This document shows positions 22,614 through 35,619 of a stretch of DNA of 64,000 nt, in pieces. Position numbers and translations under genes: made by a program. This DNA is from Procambarus clarkii (taxonomy: Eukaryota; Arthropoda; Malacostraca; Decapoda; Cambaridae). A model generated the notes under the pieces. That model was not told the DNA's origin, searched no databases, and saw only the letters and a program-made list of their open reading frames with translations. The stretch spans positions 12,947,424 through 13,011,423 of the forward strand of contig NC_091209.1 in assembly GCF_040958095.1 (NCBI RefSeq), given 5' to 3'. Numbering within the stretch: position 1 is the stretch's first letter; each line of letters starts with the position of its first letter.

Positions 22614-25600
22614 GTGGCGGCGACGTCGGCGGCAGTGACGGGAGTGAGCGTCCTGGCGTCATGGCTGCTGGTGGTGGTGGTGGTGCTGGAGGGGGTGAGG
22701 GCGGGGGTGCTCCTGCAGGTCAACACCGCCCACAACACACTCACTATGGACGCCCACACCATCCACTTCACCCACCCTAAAGGTCGGTCATACATAATTT
22801 TTTGCAGCAAATTAATGTTAGTTAATACCAGTCACATAATAGTAGCAGACGTATAGTAGTAAGCTCTGCGTCTATTGTTGGAGAATGACTTCAATTTATA
22901 ATTGTAAAAGCAATGTATTCAGCCTGGAAACAATAGATTAATTAAGAGTTCATAACACGGATTTACGATGGGCCGCTCATATTTAGCGAATTTACTCTTT
23001 ATTTTTTGTCAAACATTGAAAATATTGAAATATTCTGTACCTTGGATACTATATTACTACAGTCTCCCCGACTTGGTGCCTTCTTTGGATAATTACTTAC
23101 TGAGATATACTACCCTTGATACTGTGCTCACAAAAGGTAGAGGATTCAAATAAAAGCTGCCTCGTGTGAGCAAATAGGCATTGCGCAATTTCCTTTAATT
23201 TTATGTATAATTTGTTGATATATATATTTGTCAAAGTATCACTGTTGACAATACAATTATAATTATCAGAAATAATAAATATTATTGGCATAACTACTAT
23301 GAAATATCATAGCCTATCCTCCAAAAATTAAAGTACTTATAGTAACTATTAGATTGATTGTAACAATATGGACGTGATAAACGAATAAAAAGTAGACTTG
23401 TATTGTTAAATCTGATCAAATCGGAAATTTTCCTATTTATGTAGCTAATTAAACCTAACCTAATCACCCTAGACCTATTACACGCTTTCTTAGGTACGTT
23501 AGCAGTAATGTAGATTTCATAGTTTACAAATATTAAGAAATTTACAACGTTGAGAGTATTATATACTAATGCCAATAGGCGTCCTATGGGTACCTCTTTC
23601 ATACATTGTTTCTGTTATTGTATGGATGCTTTATTTAGTTTTAAATAAGAGAAAAATAATACACTCTATCTGAGACCTAATATAGTACATATATTACTAT
23701 ATATGTATATAATATGTGCTATACTAGGCCTAGGAATATTTAAGTTTGTTTAGTTTTAGTTTTCCGGACTATAAAATAAATAGTAAAAAAAAAAATATTT
23801 TCTATTTGGGTCACGTCGATATTTATACGATCGTCCACATAGTTACAAAAAAGTACTATCTTATCAAGAGGGTGGGTTGAAATATCAATGGAAAGAAGTA
23901 AAACTTTCTTCCTCGTATCCTTACCACAGTTCCTTTGAGTCATGTCCTGCGATAAAATCCTCTATTAATCTGATAGTATGTTTTTCTACTCTTGTATCAG
24001 CATCCTAGATTATATCTAAGATTAATTTTAGTACCACATATGATGATAAATAGTCTTCTGATCATGGTGCATTCTTGTGATATTTATTCTACCACCCGTC
24101 AGGAGAGGCGCAGGTCCGCTGGGGTCTGACCATTCCTGAAGGCATCGATGGAGTCCCCTGCGGCGAGGGGGATACTTGCCTGGACTTCGGGGTGGCCAAG
24201 GTGGTGGTGACGACGGAGGACCACTGCCAGAAGGTGTCCTGGGTCGCCACCAATATCACCGAGCTCAAGGACTGTGTGGTACTGGAGGGTCACTGGTAGG
24301 TGTCTCTGGTGATATGGTCCTCCAGTTGTATGGGGTTCCCAGAGATACTGTATATGGTCATGGAGTGGTAGGAACCTCCCCAGGGATATGTATGGTCCAG
24401 GAGTGATAGTAGGATCCAAGAATAGTCCTAAAAAGGCACGAGTTTGAACCAGACCCCAACACTTGGGTTGGGGTCTTGGTTCTAGGGAAGTAGTTAGGCT
24501 GTGATATTATTTTTTATTAGAAGGCCTACAGTTTGGTTGTTGGACGGTAGGATAGCAAAGGTCTAATACTCGAAGTGGTAGAATGGCCGGGGGTCAGGCT
24601 CTCAGGTACTAGGAAAATCGATGACTGGCCCAGGATAGGTAAGAAATGTACTTGTAGCCGCGGTGGTCGCAGTTGTGTCTTGTATTTATACAATGTAGTC
24701 CCTTTTATAATGCATTATTATCTCCCTTTTCACTCCTCTTATTTTCATGCTCATTCTTCTACTATTATTGTTACCAGTCTTATTCTTATACCACCTCCAT
24801 CTCTTCCTCCTGTACTTACTCCTCCTCTTAAACCACACAATTCTAATCTTACACCCCGTCCCTACTACAAACTCCGTATTATCTTATACTTTGACCCCTT
24901 CCACTGTCAACGTTCACCCTCCTTCCCTACATCCTCGGGTACGGGGGAGGAGGAGGTGTGGACGGAGAATACCCCTTTCAATTCCCACTACTTACCCTTA
25001 GGTACCTTAGGTACAGAGGCAGATAAGACCATACCACCTATTCCCACTCAGGTACGGGGGTGGAGAACAAATCACGCAGCCGTGGCCTATAGAGAAGCAG
25101 CCGCGTGTAGAGACTGCCTACATCACCGCCGACATGCTTCAGAACCCCTCGGAGTGGTACGCCGGAGTCACCGAAGCCTACTGGATCTCCTCCCTCGGGG
25201 TAGCTGTCAGGGTGAGTCCCTCAGACTGTCAGTGTCTCTGTTAAGATGAAATTAGTGAACATCAGACTAAGTTTGACACATAGGCAAGGACAGAAAGTAA
25301 CTATACATCCAGCACCCATCACCAAACATATTTTTATGCATAAAAATATGCTGGAAATTAGAAGAGAGACTAATGGTGAACTGAATATTCTTAGACTGTA
25401 AGAAAGGTTGTGACTACTTCACTCGAGACCAATCTGAAAATTGGGATATCTTGAAGAACACCTTAACTGACAGATCACCCCAACTAAGACAAGTGGAGAC
25501 AGTAACAGTCAGGGACATTCTTTCGATTTCTCTTCCATAAAAATATACAGTGGTTTAGCCCAACCAAAAGCGTCAAAAACTAGCCAACCAACCTAACCAG

Positions 25601-28346
25601 CCGTAGTCAATACTCATTAGTCCCAGGAAGCCTAACTATTGCGATATTTTTTAATTTCCCTAAACTACCGCAAATTTTTCGGTAGATATAATTGCGAAAA
25701 AATGCAGTACGTGTAGTTAGAGGACGGGTTTTGGGAAACTTGACAGGCTATAATTCCCAGATGTATGGTGGTTAAGAATATATTTTAGTTCTCAAGAGGC
25801 TGTGGCTGCTCTCATTATGCTGTGTACCATCCCCCTCCTGCTGGTGGCGGCAGGTGGAGGAGGAGACGCCGCTGTTCCTCAGTGTCCCGGACTATGACGG
25901 AGACTCCACGGCCGACGAGCTCTGCCTCGACGCCCGCCACCAGCTGCCCTTCGTCGCCGCCCCCGGCAGCCCTCTTGCCCTCAGCTACTTCCTCTGCTCC
26001 GCCGACGACGTCAGGAAGGTTGGATATTTGTATCCCTTTATAACATAAACAAAAGTTATTGTATTTCTCGTTATCAAAATGTTATTCGTGTTATCAATTT
26101 AATGTGTAAAATTTGTATTTTTTAGGCTCAGTTAAATTTTGATTTCTGAAATATGTATATGCTTTTATTTTATATTATATTTTAAATATAGTCCACAGAA
26201 ACAAGAACAAAATTTGAATTAAATTGTCGTTTTTAAGCTATACAGTAAGCTTTGTGATAGCCAATAAGATCCATACTGTTTTCAGTTTCTTCCTTTTTTT
26301 TTCTTCCGTCTTTTCTGCTTTTATCTCTTCCTCATCTCTTTTTTCCATCATTTTTTTTATCTTTTCTTTGTTCTTATTTTCCCTTTATTTCTTCCTCTTC
26401 ATTTTCATCGTGAATTTTCCACCTATTCTTCCTTCTGTTTTTTCCCTACCCTTCTCCCTTTCATTCTTTCTCCCATTCTTTGTTTTCTTGCTTGCTCCAC
26501 GTCTCCTTTCCCCTCTTCATTTCCCAATTTTGTATAGTGTGGGATGATACTTATCTGAGTTCCTCTGAGAACGGAAATATGTAGGTCCACGAGGCTATAA
26601 TTACCCTCATCTTCATCAAGTTGATAAAGATGAGTTCCTGATGCGCGAGGCTATAGTTGCATCATCTTTATCACGTTTTTTTCCTGATGCAGGTGCACGA
26701 AGCCAGTTACCCCAAGTTCTTTTCGCTGCCGGAGGGGGTCCCGGACGCTCTCATGATACAGGACCCGATCTGGTCGACCTGGGCGGAGGACAAAACTGAT
26801 GTCAACGACTCTAGGGTCCTCGACCTCGCCCAGCAGATTAAAGAACATGGCTTCAACAACAGTCAGGTGGGAGATAGGTGGATTTCTAAGTGATGATCAG
26901 ATGAGATTTTAATGGGTGTTGGTATTGATATAACTAGTTTGTGAAGAGACAGTCGGATTTTTTTTAACTTGGTTTTTGTTGATCCTCAGTTAAACGATCG
27001 TTTGAGACAAACCTAACTAAACTTAACCCGTAAAATACCATATTACAAATGTGCAGTAGACAGCCATGGGATGATTAACTTTCACTTTTTCGTGTATGTT
27101 CCCACTTGTCTCTTTCTTTCTCACTCTTTGTGTCTTCCTGCCCTCTTATGTTTCGTTCTCCTGCAGCTGGAGATCGACGACGACTGGGAGACCTGCCATG
27201 GCAACGCCGTCTTCAACCCTGACAAATTCCCAGACCCCAAGGCCTTGGTCGACCAGCTCCATGTTAGTACAAGTAACCTTTTTGCTTTTACCTCATTTAC
27301 ATTGTATATGTCTGTTCCTCTGTCATATACGTCTGTTTATTAATGTAGTTAATTCGTTAATTCTCTTATTTACGATGCTTGTCATTTTATTCCTTGGCTT
27401 TGGGTAAATGTTTTACAAACACCATCCAAGCGGGTGTTAGGTTAATGTTAGTTTATAACGCCATACTGCTACCAGTGACGTCATCGTTTCTCAAATATTG
27501 TCTGCAGAATGATCCAACATTGATTAAATGTTACACGAACACGTTTTTCCCGCTGGGATATATCATCGTCAGGCGCTGCCTTCGAGTCCAACCCGACCAT
27601 GATAACATTACCTCTATCGCCATGATAACATTACCTTTATCTTCCCCTTGTAGAGCGAGGGTTTCCGGGTCACGCTATGGATTCACCCCTTCATCAATGA
27701 CGACTGTGAAGCTTTCGCATATGCTGACCAGCATGGCTACTTTGTTAAGGTCAGTGCAAAGGGGGGGGGGGTTCATAAGGTCTATGTAACCCCCATTGGG
27801 GTGACCCCCATGGGGGTCACGAAGTCAGTTTCATTATGGGAGGCTACCCGTCGGAACAGCCTGGGGGTAGAGGTTCCCTGGGGGAATTTAGCATGTGTAA
27901 GCAGTCAAGATAAACGGTAGTCATGTAAGGTTAGAGTTACCCTGGGGTTCACGTAAGATCAAAGTCAGTCCCAGACACCACATTTAGTTATGGTTTTGCT
28001 GGGCTAATGTCAGTGTAGCGCCACAAAGGGCCAAAGGATATTGTCAGTGCTGAACAATTCTTTTCTTGCTAGGACTCTGAAGGCCAGACCTCGAAGACCC
28101 ACTGGTGGCAGGGGTCCAGCGCTGGTATCATTGACTTCAGCAACACTGAGGCGGCAGCGTGGTGGTCTCAGCGGCTGACTGACCTCCAGGAACAAACAGG
28201 AATCGATAGCTTCAAGTTCGACGCTGGGGAGGCCTCCTGGCTGCCTGACGTGTACACGCTCGATGTCGACGAGAGGTTCTGGCCCAACGCCTACACCACG
28301 AAGTGAGTGACAAGGGTGCTTGACTGCTGGAGGGTCTGGAATTAAC

Positions 28347-28427
<81 letters not shown>

Positions 28428-28462
28428 GCCTGTCTCTCTGTCTCTCTCTGTCTCTCTCTCTG

Positions 28463-28542
<80 letters not shown>

Positions 28543-30579
28543 CATCATATCTCTCCAGATACGTGGACACGGTGGCGCAGTTCGGGAACATGATAGAGAC
28601 CCGGACGGCGAGGGCCACACAGCGACACTCCACCTTCGTCCGTATGCTCGACAAGGACTCTGTCTGGGATTCCAACAATGGCCTCAAGACCCTAGTTCCT
28701 TCACTCCTTCACTTTGGTAGGAGCCTGGGTTATAGATTTATTACACCTGTCTGTGATTCGGTTTCTGCTCATGGCTTGAGTGTATACATATATTCAAAAT
28801 AATTATGTGTTTTCAGAAGTTTGTTAGCTATTGGCTTGAGATTAACCTAAAGTTTCGCTACACATGCACAAAATCACTACTTAAAAATTTAACTAATAGA
28901 GAACAGCTGCGGATTATTGACACAGCTGCTACAAAGGCCACAACTCTACCATAAAGTTATTTAAAATAACTTTATAGTCTAAACAATACCAATAAGTCTA
29001 AAACGTTTATAATATAATCATGGCTTGTGCTCAGCGATGTGTGACTTGTGATTAAAGATATATCCTAAATAAGTACATTTTAAATCTGTTAGTTACATCT
29101 TCTCTGTCTCAATGTATTCACTCGTATAAAAAAAAATTCACAATGCGTAGAATTCCAGAGATAAAATACATCCGAAATTAAAACACCAGTGACATGCAAT
29201 ACAAACAATATGCAACACCAGTGACACACCCAACACAAACTTACAATACAAGTCAACATATACATCTGCAGTTACAATCTACATCACAACCTTGATCACA
29301 ACTACTCACTGGCATAATCTCTGTGAACGCTCCCACTCGATGCTTGCTTGCCCAGTAAGCAACGACTCTGCCGTCTTCCCCTCAGGGATACTAGGCTACC
29401 CCTTCGTGCTGCCGGATATGATTGGTGGCAACGCATACAACGGCCTTCAGCCGGACTCTGAGCTGTTCGTGAGGTGGGCACAAGCTAACGCCTTCATGCC
29501 AGCTCTCCAGTTCTCCATCTTGCCCTGGGAGTTAGATCAGCAGGTCAGCAAAGAATTTTCAAGGACTTTAGACAATCAGATAAACTTAATACAGTATTTG
29601 TAATACAAACTACAGTTCGTAATGTTTCAACGTTTCCGTTCGTCTTAGATAAACGATCGAGACTTGATAATGGTCCCAATATAGAGGTATAGTCGGATCG
29701 TTTCTAACGTGGGTATAATCTTTTTGAATATTGCATCTTTAGTAAACTTGGTCAATAAAAGAAGTTAGTTTGTGCTTAGATGACAGGGCCGTGCCTGGTG
29801 GAGGAAGCCAAAGTGCACGATATATATATTCTTCTTTTACTCATTGCAGGTGACAGACCTTAGCCTGGCGGTCACCAGCCTTCATGCCCAGTACACGGGG
29901 CTGCTGCTGCGCCTGGCGGAGGAAGCCACCAGCAGCGTGGCGCCCATCGCCAGACCCACCTGGTGGCTGTGTCCGGAGCTGGAGGAGTGTCTCACCGCCG
30001 ACCAACGTAAGTACTTGTGTAGAAGCACTAGTCGCCCTAGGTGATTGGGTACGGTTCATACACCACCCTATATCAAAACTGTAATTTTATTGGGTTATTG
30101 TATATGCTAATTGTCTGCCGACCAGCGTGAATACCTTGAGTAACAAGTTGAGACTTCGTTAATCAATTGAGAGTGTGTATGCTTTATACAACAACCCGTC
30201 CTCACAAAAAGTTTGTATTTCTCTACCGATATCTGTGCAAACTGTAGAAAGCTTATTGTCACATACGTGACAGCCCCTATTTACATCTAACCAAACAATT
30301 CAGCAATCCCACGACAATGTTACCCAGTAATTTGTTCCACAAATCCAATTTTTATACATCACCAACTTCCTTTCTTCCCAAACAGAATTCCTGCTGGGGG
30401 ATGACCTACTGGTGGCACCTGTGGTGGAGGCCGGCGCCAATAGCCTGGAGGTGGTGTTGCCGCCCGGGTCATGGCGTCAGGCTGGCACTGACCAGGTCAC
30501 AGAGGGTCCAGTCTCCCTCATACTCACAAACATCAGCCTCGAGACCATTGTCTACTTCACCCGGGAACCCACCAACTAA
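22614..30579 (+). CDS. GH31 glycosidase, MYORG-like, paralogue 1
   Basis: Coding exons: about 22614-22782, 24103-24295, 25052-25211, 25854-26018, 26693-26866, 27167-27262, 27654-27749, 28073-28302, 28559-28716, 29386-29543, 29850-30006, 30386-30579 (about 649 aa; vertebrate MYORG is near 714). Every junction is GT-AG and phase-consistent. Exon 1 gives a Val/Leu-rich membrane anchor or signal segment. Exons 2-6 form the N-terminal beta region (VRWGLTIPEG; HWYGGGEQITQPWP at the 2/3 junction). The barrel core has VTLWIHPFINDDC (exon 7) and FKFDAGE (exon 8), whose Asp at 28220-28222 matches the GH31 nucleophile. RMLDKDS (exon 9) holds the expected acid/base Asp, and LGYPFVLPDMIGGN is in exon 10. 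It should retain alpha-glycosidase activity; substrate unknown. The start is unresolved: no in-frame ATG precedes 22614, so an upstream exon is likely. Confidence 0.88.
23290..23900 (+). repeat. Dispersed repeat shared with 7540-7960
   Basis: Lies in intron 1 of GH31 gene 1. Shares aacctaacctaa-type, 'ctaggcctaggaatatttaa' and 'ttccggactataaaataaat' blocks with the first copy. Confidence 0.6.
24939..25051 (+). repeat. Decoy acceptor repeats upstream of GH31-1 exon 3
   Basis: Sequences resembling the start of exon 3 (ag|gtacgggggtgg) occur upstream: gtacgggggaggaggagg at 24939, ag|gtacc at 25002 and ag|gtacagagg at 25011, before the used site at 25052. They look like degenerate tandem duplications of the exon boundary. 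Confidence 0.6.
26280..26525 (+). repeat. Long polypyrimidine tract in intron 4
   Basis: About 245 bp that is nearly all C and T on the + strand. Confidence 0.85.
28345..28538 (+). repeat. (CTGT)n followed by (CT)n next to the exon 9 acceptor
   Basis: About 85 bp of CTGT then about 105 bp of CT, ending 20 bp before the acceptor of GH31-1 exon 9 (28559). The paralogue intron has no such expansion. Long frames over it on both strands are shadows. Confidence 0.95.
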
Positions 30580-30785
30580 CAAGTTCAACAATCGTGCATA
30601 GTTTAGCAGCTAATAAGGTCAACAACCATGTATAGCCTAGCAACTGAGTCAACAATCATGTATATACGATCATCTAACAAGTTCAACAATCATGTATAGC
30701 CTACTAACACATTCAACATCCATGTGTAGGTTAGCTTACCAATTAAAAAGGTCAATACTCATCTATAGCCTAGTAACTAATAATC
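30580..30785 (+). repeat. Degenerate tandem repeat in the 3' UTR of GH31 gene 1
   Basis: Six imperfect units of about 30-38 bp built on 'caacaatcatgtatagccta', starting right after the stop codon. The paralogue has only one such unit after its stop. Confidence 0.75.
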
Positions 30786-31400
30786 TTTTTTTATTATTAT
30801 TATTAACACCTTTGGGTACAGCTGCATTTATGTAGCTACCCTAAACTATATGAAGTGGAATACAGTGTGTCAAGAACTAGCTATCCCTATCTCAGGATGG
30901 TTAATCATACAGGTCCATGTGATAGGTTGTCTGCTCTGGCAAACTATACATTATGCAGATACCATCAAGAACGCAAGAGTAAATAAGATAGCAATGATAC
31001 TAAAAAGTCCTCATCTCACAGGATGGCTAGTCAAACAGTGATTAGTAGCCTGCACTGGCAAATTTTTGGGTGTATTTGAGGATATCCTCAAGAACACAAG
31101 AGTTTTATAAAGTGATTGCAAAGCTCATGCCGCCAGGTCTGTAGGTCTAATAACTGGGCATTCAGTGATGTAGTCTGAACAAATCATAGTTTTCTATACT
31201 GGTGTTTTCAGGCCTTTTGGAGTCAGTAATTTATCTCCTATTATAGACCTCAGTGTTTAAAACAATAGTCTTGACAGCAGAGATGCGGATACTTAGGTCT
31301 AATTCAACTTCATCCTTGTTACACGCTAATTTGACTGCAATGTCTGTGTCATTATGATGAGTTATATTTATGTGAGATGGAATCAATACAAAAGAGATCC
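30786..31400 (-). mobile_element. LINE relic with RNase H region, older copy
   Basis: Minus-strand translation from about 31375 downward gives SHINITHHNDTDIAVKLACN followed by KDEVELDL and ISAVKT. This aligns with SHIGVVQHDTDRSAKTACDK, IELDM and ISAVKV in the copy at 39266-40075. The frame then breaks. It lies just downstream of GH31 gene 1. Confidence 0.7.
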
Positions 31401-31619
31401 TAAACTCTTTATTCTGTGCAGTCAGCAGGTAATTTATAATTGTTCATATGAGGTTAATATAACAATATTCAGATAGATTCCTGTAACATGGAAACTTAAC
31501 ATTTTTGCCTAACAACTATAAGAAACTTCACATCCTTGAGCTTAACAACTATTTTTTGTCGGATCTGCCATGCTAGTTTATATACGCGTCTAATCTAAAA
31601 TAAAATATAAAGTAAAATA

Positions 31620-31810
31620 ATAATGTAATATATTACTATAATATTACTATAATAATAATAATAATAATAATATTACTATAATAATAATATTACTATAATA
31701 ATAATATTACTATAATAATAATAATATATAATGTAATGTAATAATGTAAAATAATAATGTAAAATAATAATAATGTAAAAAAATAATGTAATAAAAAATA
31801 AAGGGCTAAA
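31620..31810. repeat. (ATA)n-type AT-rich satellite
   Basis: Degenerate 'ataataatattactata' units. Confidence 0.85.
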
Positions 31811-32249
31811 ACTAATGTAACTATACATTCGTCAAGTAAAAGAAGTATAGGCTATTAACAAGGATACCATTTTTGTTATTATTTGCATTGAAAATTATAT
31901 ATTTTAGCAATGAGGTTTGCAAGAACGTATCGGAATAAATTATGCTGTGAAATTGGTTTATAATACAATGCTGTTAAAAGTGAATATGCATTAAATATAA
32001 CAAATAATAAATACAAAAGAAAAAATTTCGTTTATCATAAATAAAACCTAAATAGCAGTTAATATGTATATTTTTGTGTTAAATTATCAAAGAACCCTTT
32101 CCATGCATGTAATCAGACGTGTTAACACAAATTATAGAGAAGAGGATTTAAAACTGATTTTCAATTACAAATGTCAAAACCTTTAGTAATAAACTAAATA
32201 GAACAATACGCAATGTTGAGCTGGAAGAAGTTAGGTTTGGCTACGCTAG

Positions 32250-32440
32250 GTATTTTTTATCTTTATTAAATAATATACAGTATAATTGTTATATTTACAT
32301 TATTTTGCAAAGGAAATACTACATTACATATAGAGTTGATATAATTCTCAGTAAAACTATGTTTCACATCATTAGAGGAGCCTAAAGTCCCAAATGTTAT
32401 ACTTAACCTACCTTTCAAAAACTTCAGTATTTTGTCTACC
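32250..32440 (-). repeat. Dispersed repeat shared with 17040-17250
   Basis: See 17040-17250. The minus strand keeps a short open stretch (ITFGTLGSSNDVKHSF) that is broken in the sister copy, hinting at retrotransposon origin. Confidence 0.6.
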
Positions 32441-32629
32441 GAGCAACCCAACTACGTTAGGTTTGGCTAGGTTAGGTGCCGCTAGGTTACTTTAATAAGG
32501 CAAATCATATTCCAGCACCATACCGATCAGCATGAAGCTGCTCTGCCAGGGAGATAAGAATTTTTGGACTCTTGTACCGTTATCTTGTATCCAAACAGCG
32601 CCGTTTCCCATGTATTATGCACGCACTGA

Positions 32630-32860
32630 GTATACATACATTCAACACACACAATCAGTAAGTATACACACACTGAGTGTACACTCAGTAAGTATATAAG
32701 CAATCAATATACACACAAACTCAATGAGTATACACAATACACACTCAGGGAGTATACACAGTACACTCAGTGAGTATACAGAGCAAACATTCCCGATGAG
32801 AATACACCGTACAAACAGTCGGTGAGTATACACTCGGCGAGTATCCAAACACTCATACAC
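32630..32860 (+). repeat. Degenerate minisatellite (cactcagtgagtatacac type)
   Basis: About ten imperfect units of roughly 20 bp with the core 'actcagtgagtatacaca'. Confidence 0.75.
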
Positions 32861-32879
32861 AGCTCCAATTATAGTAGAA

Positions 32880-35570
32880 TGTTTGTGTTTGATAATACAA
32901 AGACAATTCATAGAAAGAAAAAACAAGTTCAAACTTCTCAGTTACAAGGTAGATTGTGATAGATATTTGTTATCAAATCGAGCTGTGAGCGGGAGGAATA
33001 GACTGCAGGAGGCAGTACAGTTCTCAGTGCAGAGGAAACTTCGACCAGGGGTTCTCAGTCTTTCTATGTTTACAGTCGCCCCATTGATTCAGTATGTCCC
33101 TATACCAGTCCCTTCGTATGTCTCTTCGTACAGCAAGTCCTCCCAATAGCACGTCGCATTTTGACGTATACTCTACCTAAGGCCAAAAATTGTCGTACTA
33201 GAAAATGGTAGCTGCTAGCAAATTGACATCACCAGTCATATTGAGTACAAATATGATTACAAAATTAAATTTTAAAATGTGCCAGTCGTTTGATTTACTA
33301 AATATGTGGATAGCAAGGAACACAACAGCTGACAGAATGTCATAAGGACTTTATCATGTTTATTTATAGAAAACGACAAATCACACATACACAAGTTAGC
33401 TACAACCAGTAAGATTTTTGTTGCTGTTTTTTGCGCAATCAAAACATGGAACCGTACCATGGAACCGAACCGTAATCAAAACATGGAACAAAACGTACGA
33501 TTACTGATGGTGATTGTTAATTCTAACAATTTTGTTTTAATTGCTCAGAGATCAAGTCCTATATCACTAGTATTTGATGTCTATACCTCCATGGATAGCC
33601 CCGGTTCAGAACCCAAGACTTTGAGCGTTGAAGCAAATGGATCAATGTCTTAGCACGCTTCGCGGCGGAGATCCATCGAACCTAATCGGATCAAGATCCT
33701 ATTAGGTTCGAATCCTGAGTATTTCAGGACGTTTATGCACCTTTTCTCCTCGAGCAAGACATCACATGCATTTGTAGATCGAACACTTAGCATGCCAAGG
33801 TTAGGTTAAGTTAGGTTTGTTTATAGAGTAGTGATGACGTAGGGGGTACATAGTTTTCTCAGGTCTTAGACCCTACTCGTTGTTGTGTCGTCAAGTGGAC
33901 GTTCACATTAAGGCTGACTGCGGTATAAAGAGGACGCGCCGGCTCACCACCCACCTTCATATTCTCGTCGATATTGCTGGGTGATAATTGGCGGCCTTCA
34001 TCAGCGTCCGTTCCTACCATCCTACTTGCGTGTCATCCAGTTCCCTGTAAATAGTAAGTAGTATTAATGGGTATTGCAGAGAGACAATGAGAAACATGAG
34101 ACAAAATTGCAGTAATTGTATTTGCTGACCATTAGTTCGAGAATCGGCTGGGGAACTTAATGCTTGACCCTGCAAGCACATATGGTCTGCAATGAGGCTC
34201 GCTCCAGAATTACGAGGGAAGGGAGAATGCAGTAAGACAGAGTTCGATCTACCGTCGCTTGAAAAGTGAGGAGACATGATACATTTACAAAATACTAAAA
34301 TGTAGACTGACAGTGAGGAAACAGTAAATAAATGTTCACAATAAATATTAATAGACGGAAGCTTAAAAAACAGATGTGCCATAAAGATGGTAGTTTTTTG
34401 TTTTTGCGTAAAAGCAGTAGGAAAATTAAATGAACAAAACGAGCGGGTTGTAGGTGTCAAAATTAAGTATGATAGAAAAAGGTCTGGAACCATTGCATTA
34501 AACATCCGTTGGCTGGAAAGGCAGGGTCTAAGAGCTAGAGCTCGACAATGCTGGCACAAATATATGTGAGTATACAATGTTATCAGTACACGCGCGACGC
34601 CTGGGAACCCCACACCTGATGTTCTACACAACTGTTGACGTTCACGAGAACACTTGTAAACATGTCTGTTGTCACCACGTTTAGACTCTTCCTAATATTT
34701 ACTACTCAAGGTGTCAGCATTGGAAGCTGGGTCTGGGGACACGAGTTCTATCCCACTACATTGTCTCAATATTTGTTTCATAATATATTGACTAGAGGAC
34801 ATTATACAATAAAGGGCTGCTAGAAGGTATAACACTCATACGAATTCAGAGATAAACGACAAAAAAATTCTCAATCCTCTTTATTTTTCTTTGATGCCAA
34901 CTAGACGAAGGCTATTATGTAACCACGGTTACATAATAACCCCTAATATAAACCCCTAATACCCTTAACCCCTAATATAAATCAGTATATAAACTAGTTT
35001 ATTAACACGCACATAGCACAATGCTATGCGCGTGTTAATAAAACAAATAATGGTTACTTGTAAATACAGAAACAGTGCATTTCTATCTTGCAACAGTTAA
35101 ATATAACAAACATAAAATACAAAGAAGACTTACAGCGTCATACTAGAATACAAATAGCATGTTAGAAGTCGATGGCAACTGCCGGAGCTTGGCCAGTTCC
35201 ACTTATGTCGTTGTGAGTGTCAGTTGCCACCATGAGAGGCGAGTTATTTTATTATATAATGTTTAATCTCTCCTCTTTTTGCCACACCCAGAGATGCTCA
35301 AGTTATTTGCATTATCATCATTACGTCTTCTACAAAACGTAACTTATAGGCAGAGAGTAATAAAATGAATACTCACGGTCTGGTAAGATTGTTTACACTC
35401 GATCGTCATGTGTTTCCTGAATACGTCTCGCGCAAGTGTTATTTTACGTCGTTTATATAATATTTGTTCGTTTATTATTTTTATTTTGTTAATTTATTAC
35501 GGGTTTACATAATCAAAATTATAATAATAATTTATATTCGTTCACAACATGTCCCTGCAGCGCCACCTGT
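32880..35570. other. Intergenic region upstream of GH31 gene 2
   Basis: No gene recognised. 32930-33040 weakly resembles a LINE C-terminus (DRYLLSNRAVSGRNRLQEAV). Short inverted repeats: 33679-33714 (16-bp arms, one mismatch), 34912-34939 (12-bp perfect arms around ac) and 35000-35041 (20-bp arms, one mismatch). 33860-34010 and 35100-35550 show nothing I can name. Confidence 0.5.
34180..34575 (+). mobile_element. Decayed CR1-like LINE 3' end
   Basis: Fragments such as RLKSEET*YIYKILK and KLNEQNERVVGVKIKYDRK, and the tail agagctagagctcgacaatg ... atatgtgagtata, echo the 3' end of the LINE at 14708. Much more diverged than that copy. The long minus-strand frame here is a shadow. Confidence 0.5.
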
Positions 35571-35619
35571 GTTACATTCTCACAACACCTGCCGCTAGAG
35601 CATCGTCTGTGCTACAGCA

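Noticed and set aside
24575-25249. 224-aa frame over the GH31-1 exon 3 region
   Set aside because: A different frame from the real exon, opened by a pyrimidine-rich intron.
28010-28802. Long frames on both strands (225 and 160 aa) with RERERE, DRQTDRQT or CLSVCLSV runs
   Set aside because: Shadows of the CTGT/CT microsatellite joined to real GH31 exon sequence.
34014-34631. 205-aa minus-strand frame
   Set aside because: Low-complexity, hydrophobic and cysteine-scattered, antisense to a decayed LINE tail; no motif.
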